Shown here piece by piece: positions 19,633 to 27,130 of a DNA stretch of 64,000 bases. This DNA comes from RYN-230 sp963717125. Lineage in GTDB: Bacteria > Actinomycetota > Actinomycetes > Streptosporangiales > Streptosporangiaceae. Made by a program: the position numbers and the translations under genes. Every line of letters starts with the position of its first letter. Within the stretch, counting starts at the first letter, position 1. The stretch covers positions 248,001 to 312,000 of the forward strand of contig CAVQVG010000008.1 in the NCBI GenBank assembly GCA_963717125.1. The letters run 5' to 3'. The notes under the pieces are model-generated. The model was not told where the DNA came from, searched no databases, and saw nothing but the letters and a program-made list of their open reading frames with translations.

Positions 19633-19992
19633 ATGGCCAGGATTCTCGTGGTCGATGACGAGCCGGACGAGCGGTTCCTGGTCGGGCGGACCCTGAAGCG
19701 GGAGGGGCATGAAGTGGCCGTCGCGGAGAATGGCGCCGCTGGGCTGAAGGCCGCGCAGGAGTGGTCGCCGGACCTGGTGGTGACCGACGTCATGATGCCG
19801 GTCATGGACGGCATCGAGTTCATCCGGCGGCTGCGCGCGGATCCGGCCACGATGGCCATCCCGATCCTGGCCGCAACCGGGGACACCCATCTGGCGGGAG
19901 CCGCTGACGCGGTCCTGAAGAAGCCCTACGAGGACCGCCGCCTCGTCGAGATCGTGCATGCCCTACTGGCGGAAGGATGTGGCGGGCGTTGA
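19633..19992 (+). CDS. Single-domain response regulator
   Basis: This 119-residue receiver has no output domain. It has the acidic pair VVDDE, the phospho-accepting Asp in LVVTDVMMPVMDG, the switch Thr in AATGD and the Lys in LKKPY. Its stop codon overlaps the start of the next gene (TGATG), so it is translationally coupled to the second KaiC. It is the natural target for the kinase upstream and could act by binding that KaiC. Confidence 0.92.
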   Translation: MARILVVDDEPDERFLVGRTLKREGHEVAVAENGAAGLKAAQEWSPDLVVTDVMMPVMDGIEFIRRLRADPATMAIPILAATGDTHLAGAADAVLKKPYEDRRLVEIVHALLAEGCGGR

Positions 19993-21464
19993 TGCATATG
20001 GCCACCGGTGTTGCGGGGCTGGATCTGGTGCTCAATGGCGGCCTGGATCCTGGGTCGGTGGTGGTCGTGGCCGGTCCGCCGGGCGCCGGGAAGACGATCC
20101 TGGCTCAGCAGATGTGCTTCGCCCGGGGCACCGCTGAGCATAAGTGCGTCTTCTACACGACGATGGCCGAGCCGCATAGCAAGCTCGTCCAGCACCTGGA
20201 GCAGTTTGCCTTCTTCGATCCGGAGTCCCTGGGGCCGCGTGTCGAGTACATCCACCTGAGCGACTTCCTGGGCACTGCGCGCCAGGACGGGCTGGAGCCG
20301 CTGGTATCGGAGATCGTCCGCAAGACGCTGGAGGAGGAGCCGGCGATCGTGGTGGTCGACAGCGCCAAGATGCTGAGCGACTTCACTGACGAGCGCGGCA
20401 TGCGCCGCGCGCTGTATGACCTGACCGGCCGGTTTGCCCGGACCGGCACGGTGCTGCTGCTGCTGGGTGAGTACACCCCGGAGGAGCTGCGCAGCGAGGT
20501 CGTATTCTCGCTGGCCGACGGCATCATCCAGCTGGAGTACGAGTCCCGCGAGCCAATCGACCGGCGGTGGCTGCGGATCATCAAGATGCGCGGCGGAAGC
20601 CACCAGTCGGGCAAGCACACCTTCCGGATCGGCCCACGCGGCGTGGAGGTGTTCCCGCGCGTAGAGACTCTGGTCCCGCAGGCGGAGGCGCCGCTGGGCG
20701 GACAGGTCCCCAGCGGGATCCCGGGCCTCGATGAGCTGATGGGCGGCGGGGCGAGGCAGGGCGATGCCAGCCTCGTCACCGGGCCTTCGGGCGTCGGCAA
20801 GACGATCTTCGGTCTTCGCTGGCTCGTCGCGGGGATGGAGCGGGGCGAGAACTGCCTGTTCGTCACGTTCCAGGACACGAGTGCCCAGCTCGTCAGCGTG
20901 GGCGCCGGTTTCGGCTGGGATCTCGCGGCCTACCGCGATTCCGGGCAGCTGGTGATCTCCTACGTCCCCATGGGCGAGCTGGACCTCGACGTCCTGGCTA
21001 CGTCGGTGCGCTCGGCGATCACCGGGCACCCGGTCAGCCGGGTTGTCATCGACAGCCTGTCCGAGCTGGCGTTCGCCGCCCGCGAAGAGGAGCGTTTCGC
21101 CGCGTACATGCGCAGCCTGGTCGGGCTCGTCCGGGCGACCGGCAGTTCCCTGCTCCTGACGAGCGAGACCAGCGTCCACGGGCTCCCGGGTAACTCGCTG
21201 GAGGGACTGCTCTTCCTGTTCGACAACACCATCGACCTGCGCTACATCGAAGAGGGATCGCAGATCGGCCGGGCCGTGCACGTCGCCAAGATGCGCAGCC
21301 GAGAGCACGCGATGACCCTGAACAGCGTCACCATCACCGATCGCGGCCTGGAAGTCGGGAACGTACTCCAAAGCGTGACCGGCCGCCTCGGCTGGAGCGC
21401 GCTCCGCACACAAGGCCCACTGGAAGCCGCCAGGCCCGGCGCCCCGGCCACCGGCCGACGCTAG
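19992..21464 (+). CDS. KaiC-like double-domain ATPase, second copy, phosphosite-less
   Basis: This 490-residue KaiC-family protein has Walker A motifs GPPGAGKT and GPSGVGKT. It differs from the minus-strand KaiC in key places. The catalytic Glu pair is replaced by Ala-Glu in CI (TTMAEPHSK) and Gln-Asp in CII (VTFQDTSAQ). The CII region aligned with S431/T432 reads LLFLFDNTIDLRYIE with no Ser-Thr pair. Autophosphorylation as in clock KaiC is therefore unlikely, while nucleotide binding should persist. The ATG at 19992 is chosen for its TGATG overlap with the receiver stop; 19998 is possible. It may be a scaffold or a RadA/KaiC-type signalling ATPase. Confidence 0.88.
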   Translation: MHMATGVAGLDLVLNGGLDPGSVVVVAGPPGAGKTILAQQMCFARGTAEHKCVFYTTMAEPHSKLVQHLEQFAFFDPESLGPRVEYIHLSDFLGTARQDGLEPLVSEIVRKTLEEEPAIVVVDSAKMLSDFTDERGMRRALYDLTGRFARTGTVLLLLGEYTPEELRSEVVFSLADGIIQLEYESREPIDRRWLRIIKMRGGSHQSGKHTFRIGPRGVEVFPRVETLVPQAEAPLGGQVPSGIPGLDELMGGGARQGDASLVTGPSGVGKTIFGLRWLVAGMERGENCLFVTFQDTSAQLVSVGAGFGWDLAAYRDSGQLVISYVPMGELDLDVLATSVRSAITGHPVSRVVIDSLSELAFAAREEERFAAYMRSLVGLVRATGSSLLLTSETSVHGLPGNSLEGLLFLFDNTIDLRYIEEGSQIGRAVHVAKMRSREHAMTLNSVTITDRGLEVGNVLQSVTGRLGWSALRTQGPLEAARPGAPATGRR

Positions 21465-21631
21465 CTCCCAGCGGCCCGATGCACGCATAACCGGGCCGCG
21501 CCCGGCCCAGCGGAGGCGATGCGGCCGGTGAGTCTAGTTACATGAAGTAACTGATACATTACTAGATGTGTTCAATACGTCGGTGGCAGTGTGACTTTCT
21601 GTCTCACCCTGGACGCGAAGGAAATTGCCAG

Positions 21632-22069
21632 ATGAACCGGTCCATTCTGCTCGTAGAGGACAACCCGGACGACGAAGCGCTGACACTCCGGGCCCTGAAG
21701 AAAAACAACATCCTCAACAAGGTTTCCGTGGCCCACGACGGAGCCGAGGCCCTGGAATTTCTCTTCACCGCCGGCGCAGATCCCCCCAGCCTCATCCTGC
21801 TCGACTTGAATCTTCCCAAAATCAATGGGCTGGAGGTGCTGCGCAGGCTACGGGCTGACGAGCGGACCCGGCTCATCCCCGTTGTCGTCCTCACCAGCTC
21901 CAAACTGGACGAAGACATCATCGCCAGCTATCGCAACGGCGCCAACGGCTATGTGCGAAAGCCAGTTGAGTTCAGCGAATTCGCCGTGGCGGTTACCACC
22001 CTCGGGCTGTTCTGGCTGCTCCTGAATGAGGCGCCACCGCAGTTCGTGCCCCATCAGGTGGAGGGGTGA
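21632..22069 (+). CDS. Rcp1-type response regulator
   Basis: This 145-residue single receiver belongs to the Rcp1/CheY-like group found next to phytochrome-like and PAS kinases. Features are LLVEDNPDDEALT, the phospho-accepting Asp in LILLDLNLPKINGLEV, VVLTSS and VRKPVEF. The ATG at 21632 follows AAGGAAA; the open frame upstream (from 21566) is not coding-like. The C-terminal tail (about 15 residues, ending HQVEG) is longer than usual. It overlaps the next gene by four bases (GTGA). Confidence 0.9.
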   Translation: MNRSILLVEDNPDDEALTLRALKKNNILNKVSVAHDGAEALEFLFTAGADPPSLILLDLNLPKINGLEVLRRLRADERTRLIPVVVLTSSKLDEDIIASYRNGANGYVRKPVEFSEFAVAVTTLGLFWLLLNEAPPQFVPHQVEG

Positions 22070-22647
22070 CATCCGTGACTCCGCCCGGGGACAGCGCGGA
22101 CCCAGCGCGACGGGAGGCGCGCATCCTCATCGTGGAGGACGAAGCCTGGGACGCTGAACTTGCGCAGCGCCTGCTGACCAGTGCGGGTCTCCGCTTCACG
22201 GCCGTCGTCGTGGCCACCAGGGCGTCGTTCGTAGAGCAGCTGGCTGTCTTTCACCCAGACGTCATCCTGTCCGATTACCATCTGCCGGGCTTCTCTGGCG
22301 AGATCGCCCTCAAGATCGCGCAGGAGGAGTGCCCGGACGTTCCGTTCATCTTCTGGTCCGGAGTCCTCGGCGACGAAGCAGCCGTCGCTCTCATCAAACA
22401 GGGCGCCACGGACTACGTCCTGAAGGACCGGCCCGCGCGCCTGCCATCCGTCATCGGCAGCGCTATCGCCGAGGCCGAGCTGCGGGCGCGGCTAGCTCAT
22501 CTCGATGATCAGCTGCGCGAGGCGCAGCGCCTGGCCAGCCTCGGCCAGCTGGCCGCTGCCGAGCAGGCGGTAAGCCTCACCCGCCAGCTGCTCGCCGCCG
22601 CCCGCCAGGATGCGACGGCCGCGGATCCTCCCGCCGGGACCGCGTGA
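22066..22647 (+). CDS. Receiver protein with collapsed histidine-kinase remnant
   Basis: This 193-residue protein starts with an intact receiver (ILIVEDEAWDAEL, Asp in VILSDYHLPG, VLKDRPARL). A piece of a kinase dimerisation helix then begins, REAQRLASLGQLA, and runs straight into AEQAVSLTRQLLAAARQ before a stop. In the intact kinase at 11785-13083 about 55 residues, including the phospho-acceptor GGVAHDFNN, lie between the same two words. An in-frame deletion has therefore removed the histidine, and the ATPase domain is missing. The receiver may still work as a phosphate sink. Its GTG overlaps the Rcp1-like gene stop. Confidence 0.82.
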   Translation: MTSVTPPGDSADPARREARILIVEDEAWDAELAQRLLTSAGLRFTAVVVATRASFVEQLAVFHPDVILSDYHLPGFSGEIALKIAQEECPDVPFIFWSGVLGDEAAVALIKQGATDYVLKDRPARLPSVIGSAIAEAELRARLAHLDDQLREAQRLASLGQLAAAEQAVSLTRQLLAAARQDATAADPPAGTA

Positions 22648-22790
22648 CCGGGTCAGCGCGTCCCGTAGCCAGCAGAGAAATTTTACTTATTGTGGTATAG
22701 TGGTGACTATATGTTACATACGAGATAAATGAGGGTGTGGCCAGGTGTAGATTGATCGTAACCGCCGGTCACTGAGAGAAGTTGAGTGGC

Positions 22791-23453
22791 ATGGCGAGTC
22801 CTCCGTCCTTGCACCACCCGCGGCGTGCCGCCGCTCCAGCCGGCCAGGACCGCCGCCGCCATCTCCGCAGCGGCCGGCGTGCGTCGTCGTCTTCGGCCGC
22901 TTCTCCTGATCTGGCCGCGGCCGCGCGGGAGGCTGTGGTCGGCTTCCTGCACGACTCGTCGATGGGCGGGCTGGCGGATGAGACCACCCAGCCGACTGGC
23001 GGCAGCAGCGCCGCGAAGGCCAGCCCATCCACCGCGGCGGTCAAGGTCGCCACGGACGATGCGGCCGGCGGCTTCTCCGCGGTAATACGAGTGGGGCTGC
23101 CAGCGGAGCGGGCAGCCGTGCCGAGTGGGACCAGCGCCGAGTCGGTCGCGGTGCGGGCGGCGGCCACGGGCATCGCCACGCTCGATCGAATCGAGGCGGC
23201 GGCCGCCAAGGTGGAGGCGGACATCCGGTCGGCTCTCCTGGCGCAGGCTGAACTCCAGGCCGGCGCCGGTGCCGCTGCCGAAGCCGCGGTGCGGGCCGCG
23301 GAGAAGTCCTGGATAGCGGCGCACACCGCCGAGGCGGCTGAGGGACGGGCCAAAATCATTCTGGGCCTGATGACGCGCTATCTGGCCGTCACCATCGTGC
23401 TTGTCGTGATCACGATCATCTTCCTCGCGATCACTGCCTCCGTCGCCCATTGA
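22791..23453 (+). CDS. Hypothetical tail-anchored membrane protein
   Basis: A 220-residue protein of unknown family. The N-terminal 45 residues are basic and Ser/Arg-rich. The middle is Ala-rich and helical with heptad-like spacing (about 120-180), and the last 25 residues (RYLAVTIVLVVITIIFLAIT) form one membrane helix with almost no tail beyond it. It stands alone after the Kai region, behind an AT-rich gap with a TATAGT-like promoter word (about 22680-22740). The coding call rests on the terminal helix and codon phase, so I am only moderately sure. Confidence 0.55.
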   Translation: MASPPSLHHPRRAAAPAGQDRRRHLRSGRRASSSSAASPDLAAAAREAVVGFLHDSSMGGLADETTQPTGGSSAAKASPSTAAVKVATDDAAGGFSAVIRVGLPAERAAVPSGTSAESVAVRAAATGIATLDRIEAAAAKVEADIRSALLAQAELQAGAGAAAEAAVRAAEKSWIAAHTAEAAEGRAKIILGLMTRYLAVTIVLVVITIIFLAITASVAH

Positions 23454-23672
23454 GATGTCACGGTTGCCCCGGTACGGGCCGCGGCGCCGGACGGGATGTG
23501 ATCACGCAGGAAAGAATCTTGATAACCCTGCGTAACGCCCTGGCCTGGCCATCCGATAACCAGATAGACGCGGTTGACGTGGGTACCCCCGAGCTCACGT
23601 CACCGCGTCTTCAGCATGTCCGGCGGGTAGCCAGGTGGCCGTGGCGCCGCTCAGCCCGGTAGCGTTCGGTGC

Positions 23673-24587
23673 ATGACAGGAACCCAGCCGACCACCGCGG
23701 AGGCCCCTTTCGGCCGGATGCTGACCGCGATGATCACGCCGATGACAAGCGACGGCGCGGTGGACTACCCGGGCGCCGCCCGCCTGGCCACCTACCTGGT
23801 CGATGAGATGCGCTGCGACGGCCTGGTCATCAGCGGGACCACCGGCGAGTCGCCGACCACGAGCAACGATGAGAAGGACCGGCTGCTGCGGGCCGTCATC
23901 GAGGCGGTGGGGGACCGGGCCGCGGTCGTCGCGGGCGTCGGCACTTACGACACCGCGCACACCTGCGAGCTGGCCCGGCAGGCCGAGCAGGCCGGCGCCG
24001 ACGGGCTGCTGATCGTCACGCCCTACTACAACAAGCCGCCGCAGGCCGCGCTGGTGGCGCACTTCACCGCGGCCGCGGACAGCACCGGGCTGCCGGTCAT
24101 TCTGTACGACATCCCGGGGCGGACCGGCACGCCGATCCGCACCGAGACCCTGCTTCAGCTGGCCCAGCACCCGCGCATCGTCGGGGTCAAGGACGCCAAG
24201 GGCGATCTGTTCGCCGGCTCGCAGGTCATGCTGGCCACCGACCTGGTCTTCTACAGCGGCGACGACCTGCTGAACCTGCCCTGGCTGTCGGTCGGCGCGG
24301 CCGGCTTCGTCAGCGTGATCGGCCACGTGGCCGGGGACCGGCTGCACGACATGATCGACAGCTACCTGGCCGGGCGGGTCGGCGAGGCCCGGCAAATCCA
24401 CCGCGACCTGCTGCCGTTGTGCACCGCCATCATGACCCGTACCCAGGGCGCGATCGCCACCAAGGCCGCGCTCAACCTGCTCGGGCTGCCCGGCGGCCCG
24501 CTGCGCGGCCCGCTGGCCGAGATGACCGCCGCCGAGGTCGAGCAGTTGCGAACCGACCTGGTCGCTGGAGGCGTGAAGCTTAAGTGA
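23673..24587 (+). CDS. dapA: 4-Hydroxy-tetrahydrodipicolinate synthase
   Basis: This 304-residue TIM-barrel enzyme condenses pyruvate with aspartate semialdehyde in lysine and diaminopimelate synthesis. The Schiff-base lysine is in IVGVKDAKGD, the catalytic tyrosine in VILYDIPGRTG, and the pyruvate-binding GTTGE is at the N-terminal side. The length is usual. Its stop overlaps the start of the ribonuclease J gene (GTGA), the standard actinobacterial pairing. Confidence 0.97.
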   Translation: MTGTQPTTAEAPFGRMLTAMITPMTSDGAVDYPGAARLATYLVDEMRCDGLVISGTTGESPTTSNDEKDRLLRAVIEAVGDRAAVVAGVGTYDTAHTCELARQAEQAGADGLLIVTPYYNKPPQAALVAHFTAAADSTGLPVILYDIPGRTGTPIRTETLLQLAQHPRIVGVKDAKGDLFAGSQVMLATDLVFYSGDDLLNLPWLSVGAAGFVSVIGHVAGDRLHDMIDSYLAGRVGEARQIHRDLLPLCTAIMTRTQGAIATKAALNLLGLPGGPLRGPLAEMTAAEVEQLRTDLVAGGVKLK

Positions 24588-26278
24588 GCTACCTGCATCC
24601 GGAGCTGGGCACGCCGCCACCGCTCCCGGCTAAGACGTTGCGCATCGTCGGCCTGGGCGGGCTGGGCGAAATCGGCCGCAACATGACCGTGTTCGAGTAC
24701 GGCGGCCGCCTGCTGATCGTGGACTGCGGGGTGCTGTTCCCCGAACCCGACCAGCCCGGAGTGGACCTGATCCTGCCCGACTTCACCAGCCTGGAGGGCA
24801 GGCTGGGGGACATCGAGGCGATGGTGCTGACGCACGCGCACGAGGACCACATCGGCGCGGTGCCCTACCTGCTGCGGCAGCGGCCGGACATTCCGCTGAT
24901 CGGCTCGCGGCTGACCCTCGGCCTGATCCGCAGCAAGCTCACCGAGCACCGGATAGTCCCGGTGACGACGGAGGTGGCCGAAGGCCAGCGGCAGGCGTTC
25001 GGCCCCTTCGACCTCGAGTTCTTCGCCGTCAACCACTCCATCCCGGACGCGCTCGCGGTGGCCATCACCACTCCGGCCGGGGTGGTGCTGCACACCGGCG
25101 ACTTCAAGATGGACCAGCTGCCGCTGGACGGCCGGCTGACCGATCTCGGCGGGTTCGCCCGGATCGGCCGCTCCGGCGTGGACCTGCTGATGGCGGACTC
25201 CACCAACGCCGAAGTGCCGGGCTTCGTCACCAGCGAGCGGGACATCGCGCCGGTGCTGAACGAGATGTTCGCGGAGACCCAGCAGCGGATCATCGTGGCC
25301 TGCTTCGCCTCGCACGTGCACCGGGTGCAGCAGGTGCTCGACGCGGCCGCGGCGCACGGGCGCAAGGTTGCCTTCGTCGGCCGGTCGATGGTGCGGAACA
25401 TGGGCGTCGCGCGCGACCTCGGCTATCTGCGGGTGCCTTCGGTCCGCGGTGGCCTGCTGGTCGATCCGCGGGAGGCGGAGGGCATGCCGCCCGGTGAGGT
25501 GGTGCTGGTCAGCACCGGCTCACAGGGCGAGCCGATGTCCGCGCTGTCCCGGATGGCGGGCCGGGACCACCCGATCCGGATCGCCGCGGGCGACACGGTC
25601 ATCCTGGCGTCCTCGCTGATCCCGGGCAACGAGTCCGCGGTGTACCGGGTGATCAACGAGCTGACCCGGTGGGGCGCGCGGGTGGTGCACAAGGGCAACG
25701 CGCTGGTGCACGTGTCCGGGCACGCGCCCGCGGGTGAGCTGCTTTACGTGCTGAACCTGGTGCGCCCGCGGAACTTCATGCCGGTGCACGGGGAGTGGCG
25801 GCATCTGCGGGCGCACGCCCGGCTGGCCGAGCTGACCGGGATCAGCGACCGCAACATCGTGATCGCCGAGGACGGCGTGGTGGTCAACCTGGCCGACGGC
25901 CAGGCGTCGGTGGTCGGCAAGGTGCCGTGCGGCTACGTCTACGTGGATGGGCTGTCCGTCGGTGAGGTCACCGAGACGTCGCTGAAGGACCGCCGGATCC
26001 TGGGCGAGGAAGGCTTCGTGTCCGTGGTCATCGTGGTCAACTCGACCAGCGGAAAGCTGGTAGCCGGGCCGGAGATCCACGCCCGCGGCTCCGGCATCGA
26101 CGACGCCTCGTTCCACGAGGTGCGGCCGCGTATCGAGGAGGCCCTGGTCCGCGCCGCGGCCGACGGGATCAACGACGCGCATCAGCTCGGCCAGCTGGTC
26201 CGGCGCACCGTAGGCCGCTGGGTGAACGACAGCTACCGCCGCCGTCCCATGATCATCCCAGTGGTGATCGAGGTATAA
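24584..26278 (+). CDS. rnj: Ribonuclease J
   Basis: This 564-residue metallo-beta-lactamase/beta-CASP ribonuclease has 5'-exo and endonuclease activity on mRNA and rRNA precursors. The zinc motif is LTHAHEDHIGA (HxHxDH), with HTGDFK and the beta-CASP DSTNAE following, then SGHAPAGEL and PVHGEWRHL. The GTG start overlaps the dapA stop. The length matches the actinobacterial RNase J without the long N-terminal basic extension. Confidence 0.96.
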   Translation: MSYLHPELGTPPPLPAKTLRIVGLGGLGEIGRNMTVFEYGGRLLIVDCGVLFPEPDQPGVDLILPDFTSLEGRLGDIEAMVLTHAHEDHIGAVPYLLRQRPDIPLIGSRLTLGLIRSKLTEHRIVPVTTEVAEGQRQAFGPFDLEFFAVNHSIPDALAVAITTPAGVVLHTGDFKMDQLPLDGRLTDLGGFARIGRSGVDLLMADSTNAEVPGFVTSERDIAPVLNEMFAETQQRIIVACFASHVHRVQQVLDAAAAHGRKVAFVGRSMVRNMGVARDLGYLRVPSVRGGLLVDPREAEGMPPGEVVLVSTGSQGEPMSALSRMAGRDHPIRIAAGDTVILASSLIPGNESAVYRVINELTRWGARVVHKGNALVHVSGHAPAGELLYVLNLVRPRNFMPVHGEWRHLRAHARLAELTGISDRNIVIAEDGVVVNLADGQASVVGKVPCGYVYVDGLSVGEVTETSLKDRRILGEEGFVSVVIVVNSTSGKLVAGPEIHARGSGIDDASFHEVRPRIEEALVRAAADGINDAHQLGQLVRRTVGRWVNDSYRRRPMIIPVVIEV

Positions 26279-26282
26279 CCCG

Positions 26283-26876
26283 CTAGCGGCTGGCGCCGGT
26301 CTCGCCGAGCTCGCGGGACCTGGCCAGGGCTAGCTGGCGGAGCAGCGGCTGGTAGTAGCCGAACGCCGGCACCCGGGCCGCCGGGTCCTTGGCCGCGTCG
26401 TCCCAGCGGCGCAGCCGCAGCGCGGCGGTGCACCACCGGTTGCCCTCGAATTCGGCGGTCTCCGCCGGGCTCATCGGCCCGCCCTGGATCCGCAGCGTGT
26501 GCACCGAGGCGTCGGACAGCGAGCCGAAGTACCCGGGCTCCACCGTGCACAGGTACCGTTTCGCCGCCACGTGCAGCCGGATCGGCTCCGTCACCCCGGG
26601 CCCGAACCACTGGGCCAGCCAGTCGGCGCCTGCGTCGCTGTGCCGGTTGTCCCGGCCCCCGCTCATCAGCTCGCGGCCGGACACCGCCCCGGTGAAGTGC
26701 CCCACGTCGTGCAGCAGCGTCGCCGCCACCAGTTCCGGCCCGGCGCCCGCTGCCTCGGCCAGCGCCGCCGCCTGCAGCAGGTGCGCGGCCTGGCTCACCG
26801 GCTCGCCCAGATACTCGCTGGCCCCTTCGGCGGCGAAGAGTTCCGCGATGACCCGCACCGGGTCAGCTGTCGTCAT
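26283..26876 (-). CDS. HD-domain protein resembling PhnZ-type diiron oxygenases
   Basis: This is a 197-residue HD-fold protein. The core metal motif is LLHDVGHFTG, with a preceding histidine in SQAAHLLQAAALAE and later H residues in NRHSDAGA and IRLHVAAKRYL. The N-terminal EYLGEPVSQAAHLLQ resembles the PhnZ/MIOX-like group, in which a mixed-valent diiron site oxidises alpha-hydroxy phosphonates or related compounds. No phosphonate genes are adjacent, so the substrate is unknown and a plain phosphohydrolase remains possible. It converges with the RNase J gene with only a four-base gap. Confidence 0.8.
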   Translation of the reverse strand: MTTADPVRVIAELFAAEGASEYLGEPVSQAAHLLQAAALAEAAGAGPELVAATLLHDVGHFTGAVSGRELMSGGRDNRHSDAGADWLAQWFGPGVTEPIRLHVAAKRYLCTVEPGYFGSLSDASVHTLRIQGGPMSPAETAEFEGNRWCTAALRLRRWDDAAKDPAARVPAFGYYQPLLRQLALARSRELGETGASR

Positions 26877-27130
26877 GTCCGGACCTTCCCTTCCTACTGC
26901 TCGCGTCCCGCCACGGCCATTCAGGCTCCGTTCATGATCAACACTGACGAGTTTTCTACAGGGTGGCTCGCCTGGCCGCGGCTGCCAATGGGAACGGCCG
27001 AGTATTCGCGGACCCGCCAGACCGGCGATAGCCGGTGTTCACCAGACCCGTCCGGCGGCCGGGGAAGATCACGGCGACACGCCCGTGCGGTTGTGGCTGC
27101 GGTCCCGCGATCCTGGGTACTTTGGGCATC

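Noticed and set aside
19926..21488. A 520-codon minus-strand frame opposite the second kaiC
   Set aside because: The forward frame is a clear KaiC with Walker motifs; the reverse frame has no family match and His/Arg/Asp-rich composition typical of shadows.
11785..22647. A kaiA gene in the Kai region
   Set aside because: None of the receiver proteins has the KaiA C-terminal four-helix domain; they are plain receivers or a receiver with a kinase stump.
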